From contig NZ_RBWS01000031.1 in NCBI RefSeq assembly GCF_003627955.1, positions 1 through 41,743 of the forward strand: a stretch of 41,743 bases of DNA, written 5' to 3'. The DNA comes from Sphingobacterium puteale. Its GTDB lineage: Bacteria > Bacteroidota > Bacteroidia > Sphingobacteriales > Sphingobacteriaceae. The position numbers and the translations under genes are program-made. Below, piece by piece: positions 8,100 through 16,050 of this stretch. Within the stretch, counting starts at the first letter, position 1. Every line of letters starts with the position of its first letter. The notes beneath the pieces are model-generated. The model ran no database searches and was not told the origin of the DNA. It was given only the letters and a program-made list of their open reading frames with translations.

Positions 8100-8483
8100 A
8101 TGAAAAAGACCATTTTACTTTTTGTATTGCTATGTACTGCTTTTTTTTCAAGAGCAGACCAACTCCAGGCTTTAACACAAGCTCAGGCGGAGAAGGCGGT
8201 GGGATACCTTAAAAAAGAAACAGTTGTTGTTTTATGGTGCAGCTGTTGTGATAATGAGACACCCCAAAAAATCACCATTAACGAAGTCTTTTATAAAAAA
8301 TATCCGGATGGAAAATATTATTCCGTAGTATTGAAAGGTAGGGACGAGAATGGCAACGAAGTTGAAGAATATTTAGACCTTGCTTATGTATTTGTGAAAA
8401 AGGGAAAAAAAGCAAAGAGCTTGGGTAAGGTATTAAAATTTGAGTGCGACCCCTGTACAAAACCATTTGACTGGTCTGCCTAA
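8100..8483 (+). CDS. Small secreted cysteine-containing protein
   Basis: This 127-residue protein has a clear signal peptide (MKKTILLFVLLCTAFFSRADQ), so it is exported to the periplasm or beyond. The mature part of about 108 residues has a WCSCCDNE cluster near residue 46 and a CDPC pair near the C-terminus (about 118). These could form disulfides or bind a metal or haem, but no known motif such as CxxCH is present. The middle is a predicted beta-rich stretch with alternating charged residues. An inverted repeat abuts the start codon. No family was recognised. Confidence 0.65.
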   Translation: MKKTILLFVLLCTAFFSRADQLQALTQAQAEKAVGYLKKETVVVLWCSCCDNETPQKITINEVFYKKYPDGKYYSVVLKGRDENGNEVEEYLDLAYVFVKKGKKAKSLGKVLKFECDPCTKPFDWSA

Positions 8484-8491
8484 AGATGATA

Positions 8492-8626
8492 CTAGTTTTG
8501 GTTTGTCGAGCTATTTAAGAAAAGCCTGCTAGGGATGAAACAGTAGCTGTTTTCATTTTTTTCAATATGATATTTGGGCTGATCGACATCTGTATTTTCT
8601 TTTTCTTCTAATAGAATGTAAATCAT
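8492..8626 (-). CDS. Possible 44-residue small protein
   Basis: A short minus-strand frame starts at ATG 8626 and ends at TAG 8494-8492. Its product begins MIYILLEEKENTDVDQPKYH and contains YCFIPSRLF; the composition looks protein-like rather than random. It lies downstream of tRNA-Leu on the same strand, beyond that gene's terminator, and is tail-to-tail with the secreted protein at 8100-8483. No clear ribosome binding site is visible. It may be a true small gene or the tail of a lost larger one. Confidence 0.3.
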   Translation of the reverse strand: MIYILLEEKENTDVDQPKYHIEKNENSYCFIPSRLFLNSSTNQN

Positions 8627-8656
8627 ACCTGGGGACGAACTTTAAAGCATTTTGGA

Positions 8657-8694
8657 AAAAAAACTCCCGATATTTTAGAATCGGGAGCTTTTTA
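8657..8694. terminator. Intrinsic terminator after tRNA-Leu
   Basis: CTCCCGAT (8664-8671) and ATCGGGAG (8680-8687) form a stem, with A residues on the left and T residues on the right, so it works in both directions. On the minus strand it begins about 10 nt after the tRNA 3' end and ends in a U tract. Confidence 0.8.
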
Positions 8695-8696
8695 TG

Positions 8697-8778
8697 TGCG
8701 GAAGAAGGGACTCGAACCCCCACGCCTTGCGGCGCCAGATCCTAAGTCTGGTGCGGCTACCAATTACGCCACTTCCGC
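8697..8778 (-). tRNA. tRNA-Leu (anticodon UAG)
   Basis: The minus strand folds as a class II tRNA. The 7-bp acceptor stem is GCGGAAG with CTTCCGC, followed by discriminator A at 8697. The anticodon stem CCAGA/TCTGG encloses the loop CTTAGGA with anticodon TAG, reading CUA-type leucine codons. An extended variable arm (GCGCCGCAAGGCGT region) and the T loop TTCGAGT follow. CCA is not encoded. Total length is 82 nt. Confidence 0.95.
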
Positions 8779-9116
8779 ATTAGGATTTCTGTTGATGTCG
8801 CAAATATATAAAGCTAAGCGATATCTTGCAAGTATTCTGCAAACATTCGCTGTACAGCGCACATTATGAGGTAGATATTTTCAGTACGATTTTTTATCAT
8901 GAAATAGATTCTCCTATTCCTGTTTTTTGAACCTATCAAATTTAAAAAAAGAGATTTTGCTTCTTTTGATCTGTTTTTTTGATATTAAGCGTTGCTTTTT
9001 ACCAAATTTAAAATAGTTGAAACGGATTGTAAAAAGTTCTTCCGTAATATACTGAATTTGTTTTTTATTGTACTTAAATAAGAGATAACATATTTTGACG
9101 AATGACAGGAAATCTA
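8779..9116. other. Intergenic stretch without a recognised gene
   Basis: The stretch is AT-rich with several T and A runs. It contains the promoter regions of tRNA-Leu (minus) and of the MORN-repeat gene (plus). No strong hairpin, RNA gene or clear TAnnTTTG box was found. Confidence 0.4.
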
Positions 9117-10037
9117 ATGAAAAAACTAATTATACTTGCAGCCGTGCTCTTTATTCATCTTTCCTCCTTTGCACAGAAAAAGTTTGAAAGCCATTATCCC
9201 AGTGGAAAGATAAGGTCGACAGGACAGTATGATGAAAGCGGTAAAGAGACAGGTATATGGAAAATATTCTACGAAAGTGGAAAACCGGAAGCAATGGTAA
9301 CATTCCGAAACGGAAAAGAAACAGGTGAATTTAGGTCCCATTATGAAAGTGGAAAATTAGAAGAGCTGGGAAAGTATGAAAATGGAATTAAAATTGACGT
9401 ATGGAGGAGTTATCATGAAAACGGGCAACTTCGTGCAATCTGGCAATATGAAAACGGTAAAAAAAACGGAATTTCCAAAACATACCAATCCACTGGGAAG
9501 CTCGCTGAGATCGGGAATTATAAAGATGGACAAGCCATAGGCGAATGGAAAGCCTATCATACTAACGGAAATCTTCATGAAATCTGGAACTATGAAAATG
9601 GAGATCCCAAAGGGGAATTTAGAGAATATTATGACGATGGCGGGCTGAAACGAATTGGAAACCGCCATGGCTACGCCGCCGATGGTGAATGGAAAATGTA
9701 CTATCAAAATGGTACGTTGGAAAAAATCGGAACCTACAAAGATAATAAGGAAAATGGTGAATGGAAGCATTATAATCTTAATGGAAAGCTATGGGAAATC
9801 GGTAGCTATGAGGATGGGAAAAAGATTGGGGACTGGAAATTATACGGGAATAAAGGCAATTTGCTACAAACCATAAGATACGAAAAGGGAATGGCGGAAG
9901 GTCTAAGCCAGTTTTATCATGAAAATGGAAAACTTAGAGAAACTGGTCGTTATCAAAATGGCAAAAAGTCCGGCGAATGGAAATTTTATGATGAACGAGG
10001 AGAGCTTATAAGAACTGAAAATTATCAAGAAGAATAA
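9117..10037 (+). CDS. Secreted MORN_2 (YwqK-like) repeat protein
   Basis: A 306-residue protein read from the ATG at 9117; the ATG at 9102 adds five residues ahead of a good signal peptide (MKKLIILAAVLFIHLSSFAQ). The mature protein is almost entirely about twelve repeats of roughly 23 residues with the pattern Y..xGk....g.YknGk..GeWk, the MORN_2 / YwqK antitoxin-like repeat. Such repeats form an elongated beta-sheet and probably bind a partner at the cell envelope. YwqK is annotated as an antitoxin in Bacillus, but no toxin gene is next to this one, so no such role is claimed. The gene is probably monocistronic. Confidence 0.8.
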   Translation: MKKLIILAAVLFIHLSSFAQKKFESHYPSGKIRSTGQYDESGKETGIWKIFYESGKPEAMVTFRNGKETGEFRSHYESGKLEELGKYENGIKIDVWRSYHENGQLRAIWQYENGKKNGISKTYQSTGKLAEIGNYKDGQAIGEWKAYHTNGNLHEIWNYENGDPKGEFREYYDDGGLKRIGNRHGYAADGEWKMYYQNGTLEKIGTYKDNKENGEWKHYNLNGKLWEIGSYEDGKKIGDWKLYGNKGNLLQTIRYEKGMAEGLSQFYHENGKLRETGRYQNGKKSGEWKFYDERGELIRTENYQEE

Positions 10038-10164
10038 TTTTGGCGTAAAAACTATCGATTTGGAAACAAATGAAATATAAAACTGTATAAGGGCTGTTTA
10101 GCTAAAGCTTAAAGGAATATATCGTATATTGGTGTTCAATTTAAACCAAATAGCTCACTTTTAA

Positions 10165-10965
10165 ATGAAACGATTAATCTATATAATTGTAGCCGTTAGT
10201 TCTATTTTTATAGGCTGTACCGGATTGAAGGGCCAGCGGGATAACAACGGCTGGAAATCATTGTTCAATGGAAAAGACATTAAAAACTGGTTCGTCAAAA
10301 TTCATCATCACGATGTCGGCGTGAACTTTGGCAATACCTTTAGAGTCGAAGATGGAATAATTAAGATTAGATACGATCAGTACGGTGATTTTAATGACCA
10401 GTTTGGACATTTATATTATAAAACACCCTTTTCTTATTATCATTTGAAATTTGAATATCGTTTTGTCGGTGATCTTCAAAAAGGTGCACCTTCCTATACG
10501 CTTCGTAATAGTGGTGTTATGTTTCATTCTCAAGACCCCAGAACGATGTTAAAAGAACAGGATTGGCCAATATCCATAGAAATGCAACTCTTGGGCGGAT
10601 TGGGTGATGGTCAACCACGACCTACTGGTAATATGTGCTCTCCAGGCACTAATGTGGTCTACCAAGGCAAGATGGCGTCCTCACATTGTTTAAATTCAAT
10701 TTCAAAAACTTATGATGGCGATCAATGGGTGCGAGGAGAATTGATCGTGCTTGGCGACTCATTAATAAGGCATATTATTAATGGAGATACTGTCCTCGAA
10801 TATTCCAAACCGCAGATCGGAGGTGGCGTAGCAAATGGATATGATCCAAAAATTAAGATTGACGGTAAGTTGTTGAGCAGTGGATTTATCGCATTGCAGA
10901 GTGAAGGGCAGCCTGTAGACTTTAAAAATATTTGGATTAAAGAACTCCCTAAACCAAGGAAATAA
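10165..10965 (+). CDS. DUF1080 (3-keto-disaccharide hydrolase) lipoprotein
   Basis: A 266-residue lipoprotein with signal MKRLIYIIVAVSSIFIGC and the lipidated cysteine at residue 18. The mature part is one DUF1080 domain with a concanavalin-like fold: GWKSLFNGKDIKNWFVK near residue 29, then FRVEDGIIKI, the central YHLKFEYRF, the NSGVMFHSQDP segment, a PISIEMQLLGG strand, and a C-terminal FIALQSEGQPVDFKNIWIKEL. Some DUF1080 members hydrolyse 3-keto-disaccharides; others only bind sugars. It acts at the envelope, and there are no sugar genes beside it to name the substrate. Confidence 0.88.
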   Translation: MKRLIYIIVAVSSIFIGCTGLKGQRDNNGWKSLFNGKDIKNWFVKIHHHDVGVNFGNTFRVEDGIIKIRYDQYGDFNDQFGHLYYKTPFSYYHLKFEYRFVGDLQKGAPSYTLRNSGVMFHSQDPRTMLKEQDWPISIEMQLLGGLGDGQPRPTGNMCSPGTNVVYQGKMASSHCLNSISKTYDGDQWVRGELIVLGDSLIRHIINGDTVLEYSKPQIGGGVANGYDPKIKIDGKLLSSGFIALQSEGQPVDFKNIWIKELPKPRK

Positions 10966-11160
10966 AATAATTCCCCTGTTTTTGTAAAATGTCCAAGTTC
11001 GTTTGAAGATACAGTAACTTCGGAAGAGTATCATACATAAAAAGAATTTAGATAGACTTTTATCGCCGGGTTCCTAACTATGCTCACAATATTCTTATCA
11101 AGAATACGCTGTTAGATGAATTTTACGAGGCAATGGATCAATTGTATAAATGATATAGAA
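10966..11160 (+). other. Intergenic DNA with a possible gene remnant
   Basis: Between the DUF1080 gene and the next hairpin, the frame 11052-11153 encodes 33 residues (RRVPNYAHNILIKN, then LLDEFYEAMDQLYK) and ends in TGA, with no start codon. The composition looks protein-like, so it may be the tail of a deleted gene, but a frame this short could also arise by chance. The rest of the stretch up to 11334, apart from the hairpin, is AT-rich upstream DNA of the carotenoid operon. Confidence 0.25.
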
Positions 11161-11212
11161 CATTTCTAAAATAAAAAGCAGGACATAGATCCTGCTTTTT
11201 ATTTTAGAAATG
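11161..11212. terminator. 23-bp perfect hairpin, bidirectional terminator
   Basis: Arms 11161-11183 and 11190-11212 are perfectly complementary around a 6-nt loop. The stem has a GCAGGA/TCCTGC tip and an A-rich/T-rich base, so U-rich RNA follows the GC tip on both strands. It separates the DUF1080 lipoprotein gene from the carotenoid operon. Confidence 0.8.
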
Positions 11213-11334
11213 CCCCGCTTAGACCACCTTTATCAAATATATTACCGTTAATTAGTGTGTTTCTATACTATTTATATATTATTTTTAAAATATTAAAACC
11301 AAAATAAGTATATTTATGTTCTAATTCAAGGTGT

Positions 11335-11976
11335 ATGAAATATCAACTTTTAAAAGAAGTCTTAGTGCTGATAGAAAAATTTGAAGAGGAGAATTTGACA
11401 ATACATATGTATAGCAATCAAGTGGAGGGATTTAAAGAATGGATTGCGAAACAGGTCATACAGCCAGTTGAGGAGCCCACTTGGGAGGGAAAGGAAAAAG
11501 GACGGAGCCCAGAAAGTGTTATTAGTACCTTAATTGTACATATGAATAGATTCGCAAAGAGCTATTCGAAAGCTGCTATATGGGGCTCTGATTTTTCAAC
11601 GCAGGAGGAATTTATTTACCTGATCACCTTAAAATCATTTGGAGAGATGACGAAAATGGAATTGATCAAAAGAAATATCCATGAGAAACCAGTCGGTATA
11701 GCAATTGTTAACCGATTGATCAAACAGGGGTGGATAGCTCAGAAAGATTCGCAACAGGATAGACGTAGTAAGCTAATTAATATTACAGAAAAGGGACTGC
11801 AAGTATTAGAGGGGCAAATGCAAAATATACGTCGTGCGACTCAAATTGTTTCAGGGGATTTAACTCATCTCGAGAAAATGGAATTGATACGATTGCTCAA
11901 TAAGTTAAGTGATTTTCATCAAGCTATTTATGAAAAGAATTTTGCACCGGACAGATTGCTGGATGAACTAAAATAA
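11335..11976 (+). CDS. MarR-family transcriptional regulator
   Basis: A 213-residue winged-helix regulator, longer than the usual 140-170 residues because of an N-terminal extension of about 60 residues. The winged helix covers about 100-165: FIYLITLKSFGEMTKMEL, then a recognition-helix region VGIAIVNRLIKQGWI and the wing with DSQQDRRSKLINITEKG, where DxRS is typical of MarR. It is the first gene of the carotenoid operon: its TAA is directly followed by an ATG of the desaturase gene. Such a position suggests autoregulation and control of pigment synthesis, perhaps in response to a small ligand. That is inference; no operator was identified. Confidence 0.85.
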   Translation: MKYQLLKEVLVLIEKFEEENLTIHMYSNQVEGFKEWIAKQVIQPVEEPTWEGKEKGRSPESVISTLIVHMNRFAKSYSKAAIWGSDFSTQEEFIYLITLKSFGEMTKMELIKRNIHEKPVGIAIVNRLIKQGWIAQKDSQQDRRSKLINITEKGLQVLEGQMQNIRRATQIVSGDLTHLEKMELIRLLNKLSDFHQAIYEKNFAPDRLLDELK

Positions 11977-11997
11977 ATGAAGAGAGATACAAAGAAA

Positions 11998-13470
11998 ATG
12001 AAAAAAAAGATAGCAGTAATTGGTGCTGGTTTTTCTGGGCTTTCTGCCGCGGCATATTTATCCAAAGCAGGTTATGAGGTTCATGTCTTTGAAAAGCATG
12101 AACAGGCTGGGGGGCGTGCCAGACAATTTTCTACTCCCGAAGGTTTTCGTTTCGACATGGGCCCCAGCTGGTACTGGATGCCAGATATTATTGAGTCGTT
12201 TTTTTCAGATTTCGGCTACAGTACTTCGGATTTTTTTGATCTTGTATCACTCAACCCACAATTTGAGATGGTATTTGATTCTGCTAATTTCAGTATCCCC
12301 GAATCTTATGAAGACTTAAAACTGCTATTTGAAGGCATTGAACCCGGAGCTGCTTCCAAGCTGGATAAATTTATGCAGTCCGCGAAATTTAAATATGAAG
12401 TCGGAATGCGTGATTTTGTCAACAAGCCCTGTCATAGTTGGGGGGAATTTCTTTCGCCCAAAATTGCGTTTAGTGCTCTTAAACTAGATTTATTTTCCAA
12501 TTTCAGATCCTATGTGGCCAGATATTTTTCAGATAAACGATTACGCACTTTGATGGAGTTTCCTGTGATTTTTTTGGGAGCTTCACCAAAAGAAATTCCG
12601 GCGCTATATAGTCTAATGAATTATGGAGGATATGCCTTAGGAACACATTACCCTAAAGGAGGTTTCTATCAGTTGGTATTAGCTATGCAGAAGGTAGCAC
12701 AAATACAGGGAGCTACCTTCCATTTTAACCATAATGTGGAAGCGTTGGAGATTAAAAATAATACCATTACTTCACTCATTATTGATGGCAAGAAAATAGC
12801 GTTTGATTTCGTAGTTGCTTCGGCCGATTACCACCACATTGAAACACTGCTGCCTGAAGATTTAAAAAATTATAATGATTCGTATTGGAAAAATAGAACA
12901 TTTGCCCCCTCTAGTCTTATTTACTACTTGGGTATGAAATCAACGATCCCCAACTTAACCCACCATACACTTTTCTTCGAACCCGATCTGGATGAACATA
13001 TAAAGAGTATATATGGTGATAAAAAGTGGCCGGAAAAGCCATTGTTCTATGTGTGTTGTCCTTCAAAAACGGATACGCATGTCGCGCCAAAAAATCAGGA
13101 GAACCTCTTTTTGTTGATGCCGGTAGCAACCGGTATTGATGATGATGATAAAACACGAGAAGAATACTTATTAAAAATGCTTAAGCGTCTTGAACGGCAT
13201 ACCGGAGCACGTAACCTCTATGAGCAGATCATATATAAGCGAAGTTATTGTGTAAGGGATTTTGTTAACGATTATAATGCGTATGGGGGCAATGCATATG
13301 GCCTGGCCAATACATTAAGGCAAACTGCTGTTTGGAAACCGAAAATTAAAAATCAAAAAATCCATAATCTATTTTATACAGGACAATTGACCATTCCCGG
13401 CCCTGGGGTACCACCATCCATTATCTCTGGAAAAATAGTTGCTAAAGAAGTCATTAATCTAAATCCATAA
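11998..13470 (+). CDS. crtI: Phytoene desaturase CrtI
   Basis: A CrtI-type FAD-dependent phytoene desaturase that converts phytoene to lycopene. The dinucleotide-binding motif IAVIGAGFSGLSAAAYL begins a few residues from the N-terminus, followed by VFEKHEQAGGRA. The C-terminal signature NLFYTGQLTIPGPGVPPSII marks the bacterial phytoene desaturase family. The start at 11998 gives MKKKIAVIGAG as in homologues; an in-frame ATG at 11977, touching the regulator stop, would add seven residues. Length is about 490 residues, typical. The gene is 4 bp from crtB. The enzyme is expected at the inner membrane surface. Confidence 0.95.
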   Translation: MKKKIAVIGAGFSGLSAAAYLSKAGYEVHVFEKHEQAGGRARQFSTPEGFRFDMGPSWYWMPDIIESFFSDFGYSTSDFFDLVSLNPQFEMVFDSANFSIPESYEDLKLLFEGIEPGAASKLDKFMQSAKFKYEVGMRDFVNKPCHSWGEFLSPKIAFSALKLDLFSNFRSYVARYFSDKRLRTLMEFPVIFLGASPKEIPALYSLMNYGGYALGTHYPKGGFYQLVLAMQKVAQIQGATFHFNHNVEALEIKNNTITSLIIDGKKIAFDFVVASADYHHIETLLPEDLKNYNDSYWKNRTFAPSSLIYYLGMKSTIPNLTHHTLFFEPDLDEHIKSIYGDKKWPEKPLFYVCCPSKTDTHVAPKNQENLFLLMPVATGIDDDDKTREEYLLKMLKRLERHTGARNLYEQIIYKRSYCVRDFVNDYNAYGGNAYGLANTLRQTAVWKPKIKNQKIHNLFYTGQLTIPGPGVPPSIISGKIVAKEVINLNP

Positions 13471-13474
13471 AACG

Positions 13475-14311
13475 ATGAAAAAGCTGTTTGATGAACTTGC
13501 TTATGAGGTAAGCAGAAAGACAACCGAAAAATATAGTACAAGCTTTTCGCTAGGTATTTTGGCCCTGAAACCTAATATTCGCAACAGTATTTATGCGATC
13601 TATGGTTACGTAAGATTGGCCGATGAAATAGTCGACAGCTTTCAAGGTTACGATAGAAAGCGGCTTTTAGGCCGTTTGCATCTGGAGACAAATTACGCAT
13701 TGGAAGAAGGAATTTCTTTGAACCCCATATTACAAGCATTTCAGGAAACAGTCCATAAATATGCCATTGACCGTGATCTCATTAATCAATTTCTTCACAG
13801 TATGTCTATGGATCTGAAAAAGTTGGAATATAATTCAGCGCTGTATAATGAATATATATATGGTTCCGCGGAGGTCGTCGGATTGATGTGCTTACAGGTA
13901 TTCACAGAGGGCAATAAACAACGTTATGAAGAGCTAAAGCCTTATGCGATGAAACTTGGTTCTGCATTTCAAAAGATAAATTTTTTACGTGATCTGAAAG
14001 AGGATTACCATGTTCTTGGTCGCACTTATTTTCCCAATCTGAATATGGAAGTATTTGATAATACACTTAAAAGCCAGATCGAAAATGAAATCCATCAAGA
14101 ATTTGAAGAAGCATTTTTGGGTATAAAAAAGCTGCCTAAATCGGCACGATTTGGTGTATATCTGGCATATAAATATTACCTTTCTCTTTTCGCAAAAATT
14201 AGGAAGAAATCTTCTAAAGAGATTTTGGAAAATAGGATAAGGATAGCCAATACAGAAAAAGCTTACGTCGCATTTAAATGTTATTTGCGTTACAAAGCGG
14301 CATTTTTATAA
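13475..14311 (+). CDS. crtB: Phytoene synthase CrtB
   Basis: A 278-residue squalene/phytoene synthase that joins two geranylgeranyl diphosphates to make phytoene, the first committed step. Both Asp-rich Mg-diphosphate motifs are intact: DEIVD at residues 50-54 and DLKED in FLRDLKEDYHVLGRTYFP near 172-178. The N-terminal STSFSLGILAL segment is also typical. The gene starts 4 bp after crtI and is 19 bp before crtZ, in the same operon. Confidence 0.95.
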   Translation: MKKLFDELAYEVSRKTTEKYSTSFSLGILALKPNIRNSIYAIYGYVRLADEIVDSFQGYDRKRLLGRLHLETNYALEEGISLNPILQAFQETVHKYAIDRDLINQFLHSMSMDLKKLEYNSALYNEYIYGSAEVVGLMCLQVFTEGNKQRYEELKPYAMKLGSAFQKINFLRDLKEDYHVLGRTYFPNLNMEVFDNTLKSQIENEIHQEFEEAFLGIKKLPKSARFGVYLAYKYYLSLFAKIRKKSSKEILENRIRIANTEKAYVAFKCYLRYKAAFL

Positions 14312-14330
14312 ATAATAAATAACGAGTGTC

Positions 14331-14786
14331 ATGAATATTTTAATCGTAATAATCATTTTTATCTCTATGGAAGGAGCTACTTGGTTGATTCATAAATATA
14401 TTATGCATGGCTTTCTTTGGATACTGCACCGAGATCACCATGATCATAGCACCAAAGGATTTTTAGAGAAGAATGATTATTTCTTTGTGATATTCGCACT
14501 TCCCACAATTGCGTTAATGTATTATGGTTCATTAGAGAATTATAATTATCTATTTTACATCGGATTGGGGATTATGTTATATGGCATGGCTTATTTCTTT
14601 GTGCATGATATTTTTATACATCAACGCATCAGATTTTTGAGCAAAACAAAAAATAGGTATTTCCTAGCGCTTAGACGCGCGCATAAACAGCACCACAAGC
14701 ACCTTGGAAAGGAAGAAGGCGAATGTTTTGGTTTTTTATATGTGCCAGTCAAATATTTTAAAATGTATAGTGAAAAAGAAAAGTAA
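14331..14786 (+). CDS. crtZ: Beta-carotene hydroxylase CrtZ
   Basis: A 151-residue integral membrane di-iron hydroxylase of the fatty acid hydroxylase superfamily, which adds the 3 and 3' hydroxyls of beta-carotene to give zeaxanthin through beta-cryptoxanthin. The histidine motifs are all present: HKYIMH (21-26), HRDHHDH (33-39), HDIFIHQR near 99, and HKQHHKH near 123. Hydrophobic helices lie between them. Its stop overlaps the crtY start by one base (TAATG), which indicates translational coupling. No ketolase (crtW) is present in the operon. Confidence 0.95.
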   Translation: MNILIVIIIFISMEGATWLIHKYIMHGFLWILHRDHHDHSTKGFLEKNDYFFVIFALPTIALMYYGSLENYNYLFYIGLGIMLYGMAYFFVHDIFIHQRIRFLSKTKNRYFLALRRAHKQHHKHLGKEEGECFGFLYVPVKYFKMYSEKEK

Positions 14787-15487
14787 TGATGCAATATACC
14801 TACTCCCTGATCCTATTTTTTACAGTATTTATCTGCTTTATAGCTTCATTTGATAAGCGGATCCGATTTGATCGAGCGTTTGCCCCTTTTTTAAAAGCAT
14901 CAATAATTGTGGCGATATTTTTTATTGCTTGGGACGTGTGGTTTACCCATCGTGGTGTTTGGTGGTTCGATACTCGGTATACGGTGGGATTAATTATTGC
15001 GGGATTACCATTGGAGGAATGGTTGTTTTTTATCTTTATTCCTTTTTCATGCATATTTACTTATTTCTGTATCGATAAATTTTTCGAGTTGAAAGTTCTC
15101 AGTGCGTTCAACAATATTGTGGTTTTTGTAAGCATTATCGTTTGTGCCGTTGTTGCACTTCGGTACAGCGATCGCATATATACGTTAGTCACCGCCTTGG
15201 TTACCATATTGACGTTGCTGGTTTTCCATTTTTTCCTTCGAGTACAATGGATTAGTCAGGCCTCATTAGTCTTTACAATTCTTATGCTGGGATTTTTACC
15301 CGTTAATGGCATTCTCACTGGAACTGGATTGGAATCGCCTATCGTTAATTATAATCCAGCCGATTTTATAGGCTTTCGGGTATTTACCATACCTATTGAG
15401 GATGCCGTATATGGATACACGCAGTTTTTACTGGTTCTTTATTTCTTTAAAAAATTTCAAAACAACGCTCATGTTCAAAATGCATAA
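14786..15487 (+). CDS. crtY: Lycopene beta-cyclase, CrtYcd type
   Basis: A 233-residue membrane lycopene cyclase of the fused CrtYc-CrtYd type used by many Bacteroidota and related to the fungal and archaeal enzymes; it cyclises both ends of lycopene to beta-carotene. Two equivalent halves of about three helices each are visible. Each half carries an acidic motif: LPLEEWLFFIFIPF near residue 75, and IPIEDAVYGY near 200, which is the family pattern. The start ATG overlaps the stop of crtZ; a second ATG follows immediately. The gene end overlaps the next gene by eight bases. Confidence 0.9.
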   Translation: MMQYTYSLILFFTVFICFIASFDKRIRFDRAFAPFLKASIIVAIFFIAWDVWFTHRGVWWFDTRYTVGLIIAGLPLEEWLFFIFIPFSCIFTYFCIDKFFELKVLSAFNNIVVFVSIIVCAVVALRYSDRIYTLVTALVTILTLLVFHFFLRVQWISQASLVFTILMLGFLPVNGILTGTGLESPIVNYNPADFIGFRVFTIPIEDAVYGYTQFLLVLYFFKKFQNNAHVQNA

Positions 15488-16034
15488 ATGGTGGATAACC
15501 ATTATAATGATTGGTTTTACCTTGGTGATTATGGTCGCATGTTCTTCTATTCCTCCCAATACTCATCCCGTTCAGAAATTTGATCTGAATCGTTATCTTG
15601 GCGCATGGTATGAGATCGCACGATTGGACTCACGTTTTGAAAAAGATCTCAATAATGTTTCTGCCCAATATAGTTTAAATACCGATCGTAATGTTGTGGT
15701 ATTGAATAGTGGATATAATACGGTCAAGAAAGAGTGGGTAAAAGCGGATGGACTGGCGAAATTCAGAGGCAATCAAAGCGAAGCAGCTCTGAAAGTTAGT
15801 TTTTTTGGTCCTTTCTACGCAGGTTATAATGTCGTTGCTTTAGACACGAACTATCGCTATGCTTTAGTTGCGGGAAAGGATTTAAATTACCTATGGATAT
15901 TATCAAGAGACAAAACCATTCCTGAAGATGTAAAAACAAATTACCTGAAAATTGCGCACGAGATTGGCTACAATACCTCGAAACTGATCTGGGTGAAACA
16001 TGATCGGAAAGACAATCCGTTTCTTCCTCAATAG
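15480..16034 (+). CDS. Lipocalin lipoprotein (Blc-like) in the carotenoid operon
   Basis: Read from ATG 15480 this is a lipoprotein of about 184 residues: signal MHKWWITIIMIGFTLVIMVAC, with the lipidated cysteine followed by SSIPPN. An ATG at 15471 is an alternative. The mature part is a bacterial lipocalin: LNRYLGAWYEIARLDSRFEK holds the GxWYE signature, and later strands include LKVSFFGPFYAGYNVVALD, YALVAGKDLNYLWILSRDK and a conserved closing helix. Blc-type lipocalins bind lipids or other hydrophobic ligands at the outer membrane. The gene overlaps crtY by 8 nt and is the last gene of the operon, so it is translated with pigment enzymes; a role in holding or moving a carotenoid is plausible but unproven. 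Confidence 0.9.
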   Translation: MHKWWITIIMIGFTLVIMVACSSIPPNTHPVQKFDLNRYLGAWYEIARLDSRFEKDLNNVSAQYSLNTDRNVVVLNSGYNTVKKEWVKADGLAKFRGNQSEAALKVSFFGPFYAGYNVVALDTNYRYALVAGKDLNYLWILSRDKTIPEDVKTNYLKIAHEIGYNTSKLIWVKHDRKDNPFLPQ

Positions 16035-16041
16035 GAGCGAT

Positions 16042-16050
16042 GGGGGGGGG
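16042..16050 (+). repeat. Run of nine G residues
   Basis: Nine Gs lie 7 bp after the lipocalin stop codon, unusual for this AT-rich DNA. Such runs are prone to slippage. It lies outside any gene, so length change would not alter a protein. Confidence 0.7.

Noticed and set aside
9126..9876. Frames antisense or shifted to the MORN-repeat gene
   Set aside because: Their regularity comes from the repeated DNA of the true gene; the signal peptide and MORN_2 pattern decide for the plus-strand frame at 9117.
9117..10037. Toxin-antitoxin system based on the YwqK-like repeats
   Set aside because: No toxin-like gene is adjacent and the protein carries a signal peptide, so an antitoxin role is not supported.
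9117..10037. CRISPR-like repeats
   Set aside because: The only regular repeats of this kind are coding (MORN_2); no array of identical repeats with unique spacers was found anywhere in the window.
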